The notes beneath the pieces were generated by a model. It had not been told where the DNA came from. It saw only the letters and a program-made list of their open reading frames with translations, and did no database searches. The position numbers and the translations under genes are program-made. A DNA stretch of 42,796 nt from Candidatus Uhrbacteria bacterium CG_4_10_14_3_um_filter_41_21 (lineage in GTDB: Bacteria; Patescibacteriota; Patescibacteriia; UBA9934), in contig PFJC01000046.1 of assembly GCA_002782865.1 (NCBI GenBank), positions 1 through 42,796 on the forward strand, in the 5' to 3' direction. This document shows positions 1 to 9,447 of this stretch, piece after piece. Positions within the stretch are counted from its first letter, which is position 1; each line of letters starts with the position of its first letter.

Positions 1-54
1 GGTTCATACCTTGTTGACAGCTTGCCTGTCTCAGGTAACACAATCCAGTTCTAA
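1..54 (+). CDS. 3' end of a CDS truncated by the window edge (…GSYLVDSLPVSGNTIQF*)
   Basis: Open frame 1 from base 1 to TAA at 52-54, followed by a terminator at 99-124. Confidence 0.4.
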   Translation, partial: GSYLVDSLPVSGNTIQF

Positions 55-98
55 TCTAGCTTTAGCTTGATTTGAACAAAATGTCCTTCGGGACAAGC

Positions 99-124
99 AA
101 AACCCCCGCGAAAGCGGGGGTTTT
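99..124 (+). terminator. Rho-independent terminator
   Basis: aaaacccccgc-gaaa-gcgggggtttt hairpin with T tract. Confidence 0.8.
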
Positions 125-128
125 GTGT

Positions 129-159
129 CAGACGGTGGTCACTTAGTGACCACCGTCTG
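129..159. repeat. REP-like perfect palindrome (15-bp arms, 1-nt centre)
   Basis: cagacggtggtcact-t-agtgaccaccgtctg; core GGTCACTTAGTGACC is shared with the RAYT-flanking hairpins at 5766 and 6476. Confidence 0.8.
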
Positions 160-160
160 C

Positions 161-189
161 TTGCAAACGGCTTGTATTTACGCTAAAAT
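161..189 (+). promoter_or_regulatory. Sigma70-like promoter for the TPR gene
   Basis: TTGCAA (161-166), 17-nt spacer, TAAAAT (184-189), 8 nt before ATG 198. Confidence 0.55.
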
Positions 190-197
190 ATTCACAT

Positions 198-899
198 ATG
201 AAATTAGCAACTCTTACTTTTACTTTGGCAATTCTAGTAATAATTGTGGTAGCGGTTTACGGTATAGATAAAAAAACAAATCCGTATCGAGGACTTGTTA
301 CCAGTATAGAAGTTCAATCAGACGAGGAAACGGTTAATTTGTTACAGACGGAATTAGCTACTTGGTTGGCAGCAATAAACGCCAGTGAGTCTGTGGGTGA
401 AAAGCCGGATCTTAACTTATTTGGTTTAGCTGCGACAAATGCCTACTATCTCGGTGATTTAGTTCAGGCCAGAGAACTGTACGAAAAATATTTCGAATAT
501 CACAGTATCAACCCGGTTGCTTGGAATAATTATGGAAATATTCTAAAGAAAATGGAAGATTACGAAACTGCAGAGGCAGCATATTTGAAAGCCTTAGAAC
601 TTGATCCTCAATTTGAAGAGTATTACCGAGATGTTATCGATTTATATCAAGATGTTTGGCCAGAGGAAAAAAATGATAGAATTTTTGAATTACTTGAAGC
701 CAATGTTGAAATAAATGGTCAGAGTCAATGGAATATGGTTTCTCTAGCTAAGTGGTACATTAGAAATAATGATTGTGAGCGAGCAGTTGATTATTATAAA
801 ATTGCTTTGGCTATCTCGATGAATGCAACTGAGTCTCAAGATATTATTGACAACTTGAAAGCGGATATTGAATCAACTAAAACTGCTTGTACAGAATAA
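198..899 (+). CDS. TPR-repeat protein with N-terminal membrane anchor
   Basis: N-terminal hydrophobic helix; TPR-like NPVAWNNYGNILKKMEDYETAEAAYLKALELDPQFEEYY. Confidence 0.75.
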   Translation: MKLATLTFTLAILVIIVVAVYGIDKKTNPYRGLVTSIEVQSDEETVNLLQTELATWLAAINASESVGEKPDLNLFGLAATNAYYLGDLVQARELYEKYFEYHSINPVAWNNYGNILKKMEDYETAEAAYLKALELDPQFEEYYRDVIDLYQDVWPEEKNDRIFELLEANVEINGQSQWNMVSLAKWYIRNNDCERAVDYYKIALAISMNATESQDIIDNLKADIESTKTACTE

Positions 900-903
900 T
901 CAA

Positions 904-2499
904 ATGCGGAGGAATAAAAAAATATTTATAAAAACAATAGCGGTATTGGTGCTTGTTTCAATGCCGACTTTTGTTTTTGCGGAAGTGCCAAACGACGCGT
1001 TTTACGATCAGCAATGGTATCTGGAGCAAATAGGTGCGCCCAATGCTTGGGACACGCAGACAGGTTCAAATGAAATTATAATTGCAGTTTTAGATACCGG
1101 TGTTGATTTAGACCACCCTGATTTGGTTAATAATCTTTGGAAAAATACTGGAGAAATTTCTCGAAACTCTATTGACGATGATAGTAATGGTTATGTTGAT
1201 GATATTTTTGGCTGGGACTTTATTAATGATGATAATTCACCAACACCGGATACGGGTCTCGAAGCATCAAGCGAAGCAGTTAATCATGGTTCATTAATCG
1301 CTGGTATTGTTGGTGCCGGTGGTGATAATAAGATTGGTGTTTCCGGAATTAATTGGAACATTAGTATCATGTCAGTCAGGATTTTGGATGCTGTCGGCTC
1401 AGGAGATGCAAATACGGTAGCACAAGCGGTTTACTATGCGGTCGACAACGGAGCGGATGTAATTAACATGAGTTTTACTGGAAATGTCAATGATCCAATT
1501 TTACGCAATGCTGTAAAATTCGCTTACGAACAAGGCGTGGTGATTGTGTCAGCTCTTGGTAATGAAGGCGAAGATGTTGATAATTATCCAGTCTTTCCAG
1601 CCTGCTACAAATCAAGTGATGGCAACGATGATTGGGTAATAGGCGTGGCCTCGCTTGGAAAAAGTGACAAGCGTTCAGTTTTTTCAAATTACGGTTCAAC
1701 TTGTACTGATTTATCGGCGCCGGGAGAAGATATATATGGCGTTAGTTATTTTAATCCATCGGATGGGTATGATGATAAATATGTCGGTGGTTGGTCTGGT
1801 ACATCCATGGCCTCACCAATGGTAGCGGGTGCTGCCGGTATTTTACTTTCGCAGTATCCAAATCTCACTCCAACTCAAGTAAGAAACGCTTTAAAATTAT
1901 CAGTTGACCCGGTTAGCCTAGATTCTGAATACACAGGTGAGTTCGGAGCGGGGAGATTGAATATTTCCCAAGCCCTTACAATAGCAAGAAATTTTGTTGA
2001 TCAAACTACAGAAACTGACAATCCAGATGTAGGTGATAATTCTAGCACTACATCAGATTTAGAATATTCAGTTAAGGCGCCATCGTTTGCAAGTGTTTAT
2101 TATGTAACCGGTGAAGGTCGACGAGCTTTTATAAGTAGTGCCGCATACTTTACTTGGTTTGATAGTTTTGAGGAGATAGCCAATGTTCAAGACCAAGATT
2201 TAAGCGCCTGGAGCCTTTCGGGATTGATGTTACCTAAGGCCGGGGTAGTGCTGGTTAAGATTCAAAGCGATCCTCAGGTTTACGCTTTGGCGGAAAACTC
2301 AAGTGACGAGTTTTCACCACTCTTGCGCGCCATTCCAGACGAACAGACGGCAATCGCTCTTTACGGCAACGACTGGGCTGACTATGTAATTGACATTGAG
2401 CCAACTTTTTTTGCTAAATTTAGCCAAGGAGAGCCAATGAGCTCGTCAGAGACGGTAGATAAGTCTATAATGAAGAGACGAGAAGATTTAACAAATTAG
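904..2499 (+). CDS. Secreted S8 subtilisin-like serine protease
   Basis: Signal peptide; catalytic motifs DTGVD, NHGS, GTSMASP. Start at 904 preferred over ORF start 868. Confidence 0.93.
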   Translation: MRRNKKIFIKTIAVLVLVSMPTFVFAEVPNDAFYDQQWYLEQIGAPNAWDTQTGSNEIIIAVLDTGVDLDHPDLVNNLWKNTGEISRNSIDDDSNGYVDDIFGWDFINDDNSPTPDTGLEASSEAVNHGSLIAGIVGAGGDNKIGVSGINWNISIMSVRILDAVGSGDANTVAQAVYYAVDNGADVINMSFTGNVNDPILRNAVKFAYEQGVVIVSALGNEGEDVDNYPVFPACYKSSDGNDDWVIGVASLGKSDKRSVFSNYGSTCTDLSAPGEDIYGVSYFNPSDGYDDKYVGGWSGTSMASPMVAGAAGILLSQYPNLTPTQVRNALKLSVDPVSLDSEYTGEFGAGRLNISQALTIARNFVDQTTETDNPDVGDNSSTTSDLEYSVKAPSFASVYYVTGEGRRAFISSAAYFTWFDSFEEIANVQDQDLSAWSLSGLMLPKAGVVLVKIQSDPQVYALAENSSDEFSPLLRAIPDEQTAIALYGNDWADYVIDIEPTFFAKFSQGEPMSSSETVDKSIMKRREDLTN

Positions 2500-2615
2500 A
2501 AATATGAAATCAGAAATTCTAAACAAATCAGAAATTATAAATTTGAAATTTAATTTGTTATTTCGGAGTTAGTAATTGTTTCGGATTTCTTATTTAAGAT
2601 TTAGTATTTATAAAA
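2497..2615. repeat. Family-B heptad array (NNNAAAT on left arm, complement on right arm)
   Basis: From the TAG stop: TAGAAAT ATGAAAT CAGAAAT TCTAAAC AAATCAG AAATTAT AAATTTG AAATTTA | ATTTGTT ATTTCGG AGTTAGT AATTGTT TCGGATT TCTTATT TAAGATT TAGTATT. Confidence 0.7.
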
Positions 2616-2617
2616 TT

Positions 2618-3625
2618 ATGCCAAGTGAGAAAAAAATTGTTTTAGTCACCGGCGGCGCCGGTTTTATTGGATCGTTTTTATGCGAGTCATTGTTAAAAGC
2701 TGGTAACAGAGTAATTTGTATTGATGATTTTAGTACAAGTAATGTTCGTAACATTGACCCATACCTGCGCAATCCTGATTTTCAATTTTTAAAAATTGAT
2801 ATTAACGAACCGTTTGATTTGGAATCCTTCCCGGAACTCGAACCATTCAAAATCAAATTTGTTGGAATCAATGAAATTTATCATTTAGCTACTCCAACAT
2901 CAATTAAAAACTTTGATAAATTAAAATATAAAACTCTTTTAACAAATTCGGTCGGTACGAGAAATGTTTTAGATATTGCTGTTAAATATAAATCAAAAAT
3001 TCTTTTAACATCTAGCTCTGTAGTTTATGGCAATAGAACTGATGGTGTCGAAGCTTTTGCAGAGGATCACAAAGGAATAGTTGACCACTTGACTCCGCGC
3101 TCTTGCTATGATGAAGGTAAGCGATATGCCGAAACAATGTTTGAAACATACAGTCAGGTTTTTGGACTTGATACAAAAATTGTCAGAATTTTTAGAACTT
3201 ACGGTCCACGGATGCCACTTTTTGACGGACATCAAGTTCCTGATTTTATCCTTCATGCTCTTAATAACGAAGAATTAACATTAAATGGCAAGGCGGATTT
3301 TAGAACATCAATGGTTTATGTGACCGATATTGTCGACGGCCTTGAGAAGGTAATGGCAGCCAAAAAAGGAATTGGACCAATCAATCTAGGAAGTAACGAA
3401 GACTTGAAACTTTTGGATATTGCGGGCAAGATAATCGAAATGACAGGATCAACATCAAAAGTAGTTACCGGTGAAGAGTTACCATTTTTGACTGAGCTCG
3501 GGTTGCCAGATGTCACCAAAGCTAAAGAACAGTTGGGTTGGATGCCTGTTGTCAGACTTAATGACGGTTTAAGAAAAACAATCGATTACATTCAGGCAAA
3601 TAAGATATTATTAATAGGGGAATGA
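2618..3625 (+). CDS. NAD-dependent epimerase/dehydratase (UDP-glucuronate decarboxylase-like)
   Basis: GGAGFIGSFLCE Rossmann motif; SSSVVYG and YxxxK (YDEGKRYAE). Confidence 0.85.
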   Translation: MPSEKKIVLVTGGAGFIGSFLCESLLKAGNRVICIDDFSTSNVRNIDPYLRNPDFQFLKIDINEPFDLESFPELEPFKIKFVGINEIYHLATPTSIKNFDKLKYKTLLTNSVGTRNVLDIAVKYKSKILLTSSSVVYGNRTDGVEAFAEDHKGIVDHLTPRSCYDEGKRYAETMFETYSQVFGLDTKIVRIFRTYGPRMPLFDGHQVPDFILHALNNEELTLNGKADFRTSMVYVTDIVDGLEKVMAAKKGIGPINLGSNEDLKLLDIAGKIIEMTGSTSKVVTGEELPFLTELGLPDVTKAKEQLGWMPVVRLNDGLRKTIDYIQANKILLIGE

Positions 3626-3654
3626 AGTGATTAGTGGCTAGATATAATTCAAAT

Positions 3655-4323
3655 ATGATTGTTGCGATTATTCCCGCCTACAATGAACAAGGGAGAGTCA
3701 GAGTTGCGATCAAAGACGCAGCGCGGTTTGTTGATCGCGTTGTTGTAGTTGATGATCATTCCACTGATAATACTTTGTCTGAAGCTAAAGACGCCGGAGC
3801 GATTGTTTTGCATCATGTTATTAATCGCGGTCAAGGTGCGGCTTTGCAAACGGGCACAGATTACGCCTTAAATATTTTAGACGCAGAAATAATTATACAT
3901 TTTGATGCTGATGGGCAAATGGACGCGGAGGAAATTCCAATGTTGATTGAACCAATTCTAAATGATGAGTCAGATATTGTTTTGGGATCGCGGTTTTTAA
4001 ATAAAAAAGCAAATATACCATTATTTCGTTGGTTGATTTTAAAGGGAGGAATCATTTTTACAAGATTAGTTTCCGGAATAAAAGTAACAGATACGCACAA
4101 TGGATTCAGAGTTCTGTCGCGCAAGGCTGCGTCTGAAATTAAAATTACACTTGATCGCATGGCACACGCTTCGGAAATTCTTGATTTAATCAAAGAAAGA
4201 GAACTGAGATATGTTGAAAAAGCGGTAACGATAAAGTATTCAGAAGAGACCTTGCTAAAAGGACAATCATCGATCGGAGCAATAGCAATTGTTAAAGATG
4301 TTATTAAAAGTAAGTTTTTATGA
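3655..4323 (+). CDS. GT2 family glycosyltransferase (dolichol-phosphate mannosyltransferase-like)
   Basis: MIVAIIPAYNEQGRV…VVVDDHSTDNT…DADGQMD. ATG 3655 preferred over upstream GTG. Confidence 0.88.
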   Translation: MIVAIIPAYNEQGRVRVAIKDAARFVDRVVVVDDHSTDNTLSEAKDAGAIVLHHVINRGQGAALQTGTDYALNILDAEIIIHFDADGQMDAEEIPMLIEPILNDESDIVLGSRFLNKKANIPLFRWLILKGGIIFTRLVSGIKVTDTHNGFRVLSRKAASEIKITLDRMAHASEILDLIKERELRYVEKAVTIKYSEETLLKGQSSIGAIAIVKDVIKSKFL

Positions 4324-4655
4324 TTTTTCAAATTGCCTTAATTGCCTTTTCATTATTTGGTATTTTGCATGTTTCTAGGCAGTACAGAAGTCAGAAGGTT
4401 AGCGTGTATTGGTTTTTAATCTGGTTTGTATTTTGGTTGATCGTTATTGCGGTTGCACTTTTTCCAGAGGCAACAGACATTATTGCGGATTATGTTGGTG
4501 TAGAAAAGGGAGCGGACTTAATCGCCTATATTGCGATTGTCGTGCTTTCCTACTCGATGTACCGAGTTTTAGTGAGGCTGGAAAGAATGCGTCAAGAGAT
4601 GACGGACTTAACTAGAAAGATAGCAATAGAAAAAGAAAAAAATAATGAAACCTAA
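4320..4655 (+). CDS. DUF2304 family membrane protein
   Basis: Small membrane protein overlapping the GT2 stop; typical GT2/DUF2304/GT2 context. Confidence 0.7.
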   Translation: MIFQIALIAFSLFGILHVSRQYRSQKVSVYWFLIWFVFWLIVIAVALFPEATDIIADYVGVEKGADLIAYIAIVVLSYSMYRVLVRLERMRQEMTDLTRKIAIEKEKNNET

Positions 4656-5721
4656 AGTTGCAATAATTTATCTTCCATACAATAACCTCCGTTATATTCC
4701 GGAGGTTGCTGATTCATGGGTTGTTCAAGATTATCCGGCTGATAGGATAGCAATTTTAATAATTCCAAACGGAAGTAGCGATGGTTCTCAAGATTTTGTA
4801 AAAGATAATATTTTGCCAAGACAGGAAGTTGATTTGCCAGAAGTTATAATGATTGATGACGGAATAAATCATGGCTTTGCCGGTGGGAATAATTTGGGAA
4901 TTAAATGGGCATTGGAAAATGGTTTTGATTATGTTTTTTTAAATAATGGAGATTTAAAATTACATCCAAATACAATTTCAGAATTAGTAGAAGTAATGGA
5001 ATCAGATAAAAGCATTGGCTCGTCTCAGTCGCAGATTATGCTTTGGAATAATGAAAACACGGTAAACACAACCGGAGGAGTAATCCATGTAGCTGGTTAT
5101 GGTTATGCGCGTGACAACGGTAAGAATATTTTAGATATTAAAGTGCAAGATAAAGAAGAAATAGCTTACTGCTCGGGCGCGGCTGTTATTTATAGTTTGG
5201 CCGCGCTTAAAAAAGTTGGATTTTTGGAAAAAGGTTTTTTCATGTATCACGAGGATTTAGAGCTTGGACTGAGATTACGATTCGCGGGATATAAAAATGT
5301 ATTATCCATAAAATCTTTAGCTTTTCACGATTATAAGTTTGGAAAAAACTCGAAAATGTTTCAGTGGATTGAAACCTATCGTTATGTAGTTCTTTTGTCG
5401 TATATGAGGTTTAGGACTCTAGTTCTACTTTTTCCGCTTTTGCTGATGATTGAAATTGGTGTTTGGCTTATGGCTTTAAAGGGTGGTTGGCTCAAGGCAA
5501 AGTTTAAGGCATTAATCTCTTTTTGGTCACCAAAAAATTTAAGGTTAATAAAAAAAATGCGGAGGCGAGCACAACACCTAAGGGTTATTAAAGATAAGGA
5601 TTGGTTAAGGTTTGTGTCTGGTAGAGTTGAAGATCAAGGTAAAGAGTTACAACTGATGAATATTATCAATGATGTTATTGAGGGCATTTGGCAATTAGCG
5701 AAAAGGAATATTGATTGGTAG
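4645..5721 (+). CDS. GT2 family glycosyltransferase (rhamnosyltransferase-like)
   Basis: VAIIYLPYNNLRYIPE…IPNGSSDGSQD…NHGFAGGNNLGI…YHEDLELGLR. Confidence 0.88.
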   Translation: MKPKVAIIYLPYNNLRYIPEVADSWVVQDYPADRIAILIIPNGSSDGSQDFVKDNILPRQEVDLPEVIMIDDGINHGFAGGNNLGIKWALENGFDYVFLNNGDLKLHPNTISELVEVMESDKSIGSSQSQIMLWNNENTVNTTGGVIHVAGYGYARDNGKNILDIKVQDKEEIAYCSGAAVIYSLAALKKVGFLEKGFFMYHEDLELGLRLRFAGYKNVLSIKSLAFHDYKFGKNSKMFQWIETYRYVVLLSYMRFRTLVLLFPLLLMIEIGVWLMALKGGWLKAKFKALISFWSPKNLRLIKKMRRRAQHLRVIKDKDWLRFVSGRVEDQGKELQLMNIINDVIEGIWQLAKRNIDW

Positions 5722-5765
5722 TCAGCGTGTTATCCAGTGATCGTTAACATTATTGGATGGATCAG

Positions 5766-5810
5766 AATGTGGTCACTTAGTGACCACATTGGTAACTAAG
5801 TGACCACATT
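5766..5810. repeat. REP-like hairpin abutting the RAYT start codon
   Basis: aatgtggtcacttagt-gaccacattggta-actaagtgaccacatt, 16-bp perfect arms; ATG of the transposase at 5811. Confidence 0.85.
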
Positions 5811-6509
5811 ATGAGGAATATTGAGTTTATCACAAATGAATATTATCATGTATTCAATCGCGGAGTAGATCGGCGCGCTATATTTTTAGACGATCAGGAT
5901 TTATTTAGATTTTATAAGATGATGTACTTATTTAATGATGTGAATTATGAGAATCGTAGGGGTGATGAAGAAATAAATACTTTACTTCTGGCAAATTCTA
6001 ATGTTGATATAGTTTATAAAGATAAACTCATTCGCATATTGGGTTTCTGTCTGCGTCAAAACCATTTTCATTTGTTCGTTGAACAGTTAGTTGATGATGG
6101 AATTTCGAAATTTATGCATAAAATAGGATCTGTTTATTCAAAGAAGTTTAATAAAAAAAATAACAGAAAAGGAACTTTATTTGAAGATACATTTGAAGCG
6201 AGACATATAGATCACGATTCTTATTTTAAACATATTCTGCGTTATATTCATTTAAATGTCCTAGATGAGGAAATGCCTGAATGGCGCCAGGGCAAGATTT
6301 GTGATTGGGAGAAAGCTTTAAATATTTTGAATTCTAATCAATGGTCAAGTCACTTGGCATATGTGGGTATAAAACAGCAATTACCAATCATTGATGAAGG
6401 GTTTATAAATGAATATTTTGAATCAGTGGATGATTACACGGCTTTTTTAAGGGAATGGGCACAAGCAACAGATACAACGTGGTCATTTAGTGACCAATGT
6501 GGTAACTAA
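5811..6509 (+). mobile_element. REP-associated tyrosine transposase (RAYT), IS200-like HUH/Y1 transposase
   Basis: EYYHVFNRGVDRRAIF, HUH motif NHFHLF, SYFKHILRYIHLNV; flanked by same-orientation REP hairpins. Confidence 0.88.
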
Positions 6510-6520
6510 GTGACCACATT
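6476..6520. repeat. REP-like hairpin containing the RAYT stop codon
   Basis: aacgtggtcatttagt-gaccaatgtggta-actaagtgaccacatt; RAYT TAA at 6507-6509 lies inside it. Confidence 0.85.
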
Positions 6521-6524
6521 AAAT

Positions 6525-7601
6525 ATGAAAATTGCTCAAGTTACACCAATTTATCCGCCGGCCCCTGGAGGTATGGGGAAGGTGGCAGAGGATTACACAT
6601 TGGCTTTTCGCGCTGCCGGGCACGAAGTTGATGTTTTTTTTCCTGATAAATACCCTGGAATTTTTAAGCACGGCCATGCGGCGATTGTTCCAAGTTTTCT
6701 TTGGAAATTACGCAGTTATGATGTTATTCATCTACATTTTCCATTTTATGGCAGTGATCATTTTATAGCGCTAGCATCATTAATTTGGAAAACACCACTC
6801 GTGATTACCTATCACATGAAAAATCAAGGAAGTGGTTTTTTAAGATTTTTATTTTTGGTGCACAAGCTGTGGGAATGGTTTGTAATGTGGCGCGCTTCAG
6901 CGGTTTTGGTAAGCTCGCTTGATTACGCCCGTTCTGTAAAATTAAAACATAAGAATTTAATATCAATGCCATTTTGGATTGATACTGAAAAGTTTCATTC
7001 AGAAGGAAAGATAGAAAGTCGAAATAAACTTGGAATTTCAATTAATCAAATAGTTTTTTTATTTGTTGGTGCCTTGGATCAAGCTCATTATTTTAAAGGA
7101 GTTGATATTTTGCTTAATGCTTGTTCAAAATTACGACTTGATAATTCTTGGCAATTAATTATTGTAGGAGATGGAAATCTTAAAGTTAGGTTTGAGGATT
7201 TGGCACGAGCTAAAAATTTAGAAAAAAAAGTTTTGTTTACAGGCAAGGTGTCTGATAAAGATTTACCTGATTATTATCGCGCGGCCGACATCCATATTTT
7301 ACCTGCAATTGATCGTTCGGAAGCGTTTGGTTTGGTAACGCTAGAGGCAGCCGCATCTGGCAAGGCATCGGTTGTTAGTGATTTACCTGGAGTAAGAACT
7401 TTGGTTGAGCATCAAAAAACTGGTTTAGTAATTCCGGTTAATGACGCTCAGGCTCTAGTGGTGGCATTGACTTGGTTGGTACAGCATAAAGACAAAATTT
7501 CAGAATTTGGCCAAAATGCGCGAAAAATGGCTGTGGATAAGTATAGTAAACAAATTATTTTACAAAAGTTGCAGCAGATTTATAAAGGCGGTAAGGTTTA
7601 G
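6525..7601 (+). CDS. GT4 family glycosyltransferase
   Basis: APGGMGKVAEDYTLAF; HILPAIDRSEAFGLVTLEAAASGKASVVSDLPG. Confidence 0.9.
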   Translation: MKIAQVTPIYPPAPGGMGKVAEDYTLAFRAAGHEVDVFFPDKYPGIFKHGHAAIVPSFLWKLRSYDVIHLHFPFYGSDHFIALASLIWKTPLVITYHMKNQGSGFLRFLFLVHKLWEWFVMWRASAVLVSSLDYARSVKLKHKNLISMPFWIDTEKFHSEGKIESRNKLGISINQIVFLFVGALDQAHYFKGVDILLNACSKLRLDNSWQLIIVGDGNLKVRFEDLARAKNLEKKVLFTGKVSDKDLPDYYRAADIHILPAIDRSEAFGLVTLEAAASGKASVVSDLPGVRTLVEHQKTGLVIPVNDAQALVVALTWLVQHKDKISEFGQNARKMAVDKYSKQIILQKLQQIYKGGKV

Positions 7602-7606
7602 TTGAT

Positions 7607-8812
7607 ATGAAAATCGGAATTGTTACAAATCTTTACCCTCCATTCCAGCGCGGTGGTGCTGAATATGTTGTTGTTAGAACTGTTGAGGCATTACTTGATG
7701 CTGGCCATGAAGTATTTGTGATTACCGGAATGCCAAAAAATCCGGTTTCTGATCTTTCAACTTATGTTAGCACGCAGGAACGAGTTTATAGATTTCATCC
7801 AAGAAATATATATTTTATTTTACAGGATAACAGATATTGGTGGCCAGTTAGATTACTATGGCATATAATCGACGCATTTTGTACTTGTGGCGGAAATGAA
7901 GTAGGGCGAATTATTCAGTCAGAAAAACCAGATATAGTAATTACACATAATTTAAAAGGAATCGGAATTAGAATTCCTCAGTTTATTCAAAAAGAAAATA
8001 TTCCACATGTTCATGTAGCACATGATTTGCAATTAATTTATCCATCGGGTTTGCTTTTGGCTGGTGAAGAAAACATTACATTTTATACCAAACCATTTTA
8101 CGCAGTTTACAGAAAGGTTTGTAAATGGGCATTTGGAAAACCAGATTTAGTGATTTTTCCATCAAAGTTTTTGCAAGACGCTTATCAAAAGTATGGGTTT
8201 TTTAAGGATTCAAAAATAGAGATGATACCAAACCCAGCCCCAAAATTTGATTTGGTTGAAAAATCAGAACGCTCACAAGGATCTCTTCGATTATTGTTTG
8301 TTGGTCAGCTCGAAGATCATAAAGGAATCAAAATGCTACTATCGGCTTTTAGAAAATTTAATATTGATTCACAACTAATTATAGCTGGTGAAGGAACAGA
8401 GTTGCCTTACATTAAAAAACATATAAAAGATGATAAGCGCATAACTTATTTAGGTTATATTTCAGTGGAGCAACTTGTAAACTGCTTAGAAATTGCCGAT
8501 GCACTAGTAGTGCCTTCACTTTGTTATGAGAATTCACCAACAGTGATTTACGAGGCCTTGCAGGCAGGAATACCAGTGTTAGCAGCTGACATTGGTGGAG
8601 TAGGGGAACTAGTGGAAAATGGAAAGAATGGATTTTTGTTTAAGCCGGGCGATGAAAAAGATTTAATTGGGGCGATGAAACAAATGAATGATCAAAAAGA
8701 TCGTTTTGGAAAAATGCGCGAAGAAATCAAAAAATCCGTTGCTCCTTATAAGTTGGAGACTTATACGAATAGATTAATGGAAAAGTTGAAGGAAGTTATT
8801 GCTCAAAAATAG
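7607..8812 (+). CDS. GT4 family glycosyltransferase
   Basis: YPPFQRGGAEYVVVR; VVPSLCYENSPTVIYEALQAGIPVLAADIGGVGELV. Confidence 0.9.
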   Translation: MKIGIVTNLYPPFQRGGAEYVVVRTVEALLDAGHEVFVITGMPKNPVSDLSTYVSTQERVYRFHPRNIYFILQDNRYWWPVRLLWHIIDAFCTCGGNEVGRIIQSEKPDIVITHNLKGIGIRIPQFIQKENIPHVHVAHDLQLIYPSGLLLAGEENITFYTKPFYAVYRKVCKWAFGKPDLVIFPSKFLQDAYQKYGFFKDSKIEMIPNPAPKFDLVEKSERSQGSLRLLFVGQLEDHKGIKMLLSAFRKFNIDSQLIIAGEGTELPYIKKHIKDDKRITYLGYISVEQLVNCLEIADALVVPSLCYENSPTVIYEALQAGIPVLAADIGGVGELVENGKNGFLFKPGDEKDLIGAMKQMNDQKDRFGKMREEIKKSVAPYKLETYTNRLMEKLKEVIAQK

Positions 8813-8814
8813 AT

Positions 8815-9431
8815 ATGAAGACATTAATTTTTGATTTTGATGGGACTATTGCGGATTCTTTTGGGATCTCTATTGAGGCTTATAATAAAGTAGCTCCAGA
8901 AATCTGATCTTTGCAGATACCAGATAATGATTTTGACTTGATCAGAAGTTTAGGTGCTAGCGAACTGATGAAAAGATATAAAGTTCGAAAAACACAGCTG
9001 TTTAAGTTAGCTTTAGCGTTCAGAACAGAACTCAAAGATGGGATCACAGATGCACAACCGCATAATGGTTTAAGTGATGTAATTCGTAAATTAAAAAGTT
9101 CCGGAGCCAGTTTAGGAATAATGACATCTAATTCAAAAGATAATGTAGAGAGGTTTTTAGAAGTTAACAATCTGACAAAAGAATTTGATTTTATTTATTC
9201 TGGAAAAAATGTTCTTGGTAAACATGCAGTTTTGAAAAAGATTTTAAAAAAAACACGGTTTGAAAAAAGAGGATGCGATTATCGGAGACGAGACTCGAGA
9301 TATTAGAGCGGCAAAAAAAGCTGATATTTCCAGCGTTGCTGTCACTTGGGGATTTAATAGTGTTGAAGCATTAAAAAAAATAGCCAGACTTTATAGCCGA
9401 TTCCTTTCAGGATTTATTGAATTTCAATTAG
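8815..9431 (+). pseudogene. HAD-family hydrolase (phosphoglycolate phosphatase-like) pseudogene
   Basis: MKTLIFDFDGTIADSFGISIEAYNKVAPEI then in-frame TGA 8905-8907; same frame resumes (8911-9306); frame changes near 9250 to …EDAIIGDETRDIRAAKKADISSVAVTWGFNSVEAL; changes again near 9380 to …PDFIADSFQDLLNFN* ending TAG 9429-9431. Confidence 0.85.
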
Positions 9432-9447
9432 AAATAGCAAAACTCGT

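Noticed and set aside
3861-4331. 156-aa minus-strand ORF opposite the GT2 gene
   Set aside because: Antisense to a well-supported glycosyltransferase; shadow ORF of an AT-rich gene.
8905-8907. In-frame TGA in the HAD gene as evidence for UGA recoding (code 25, as in SR1/Gracilibacteria)
   Set aside because: TGA ends many normal genes here (e.g. 4321-4323, 15661-15663, 24015-24017), and the HAD gene also carries frameshifts.
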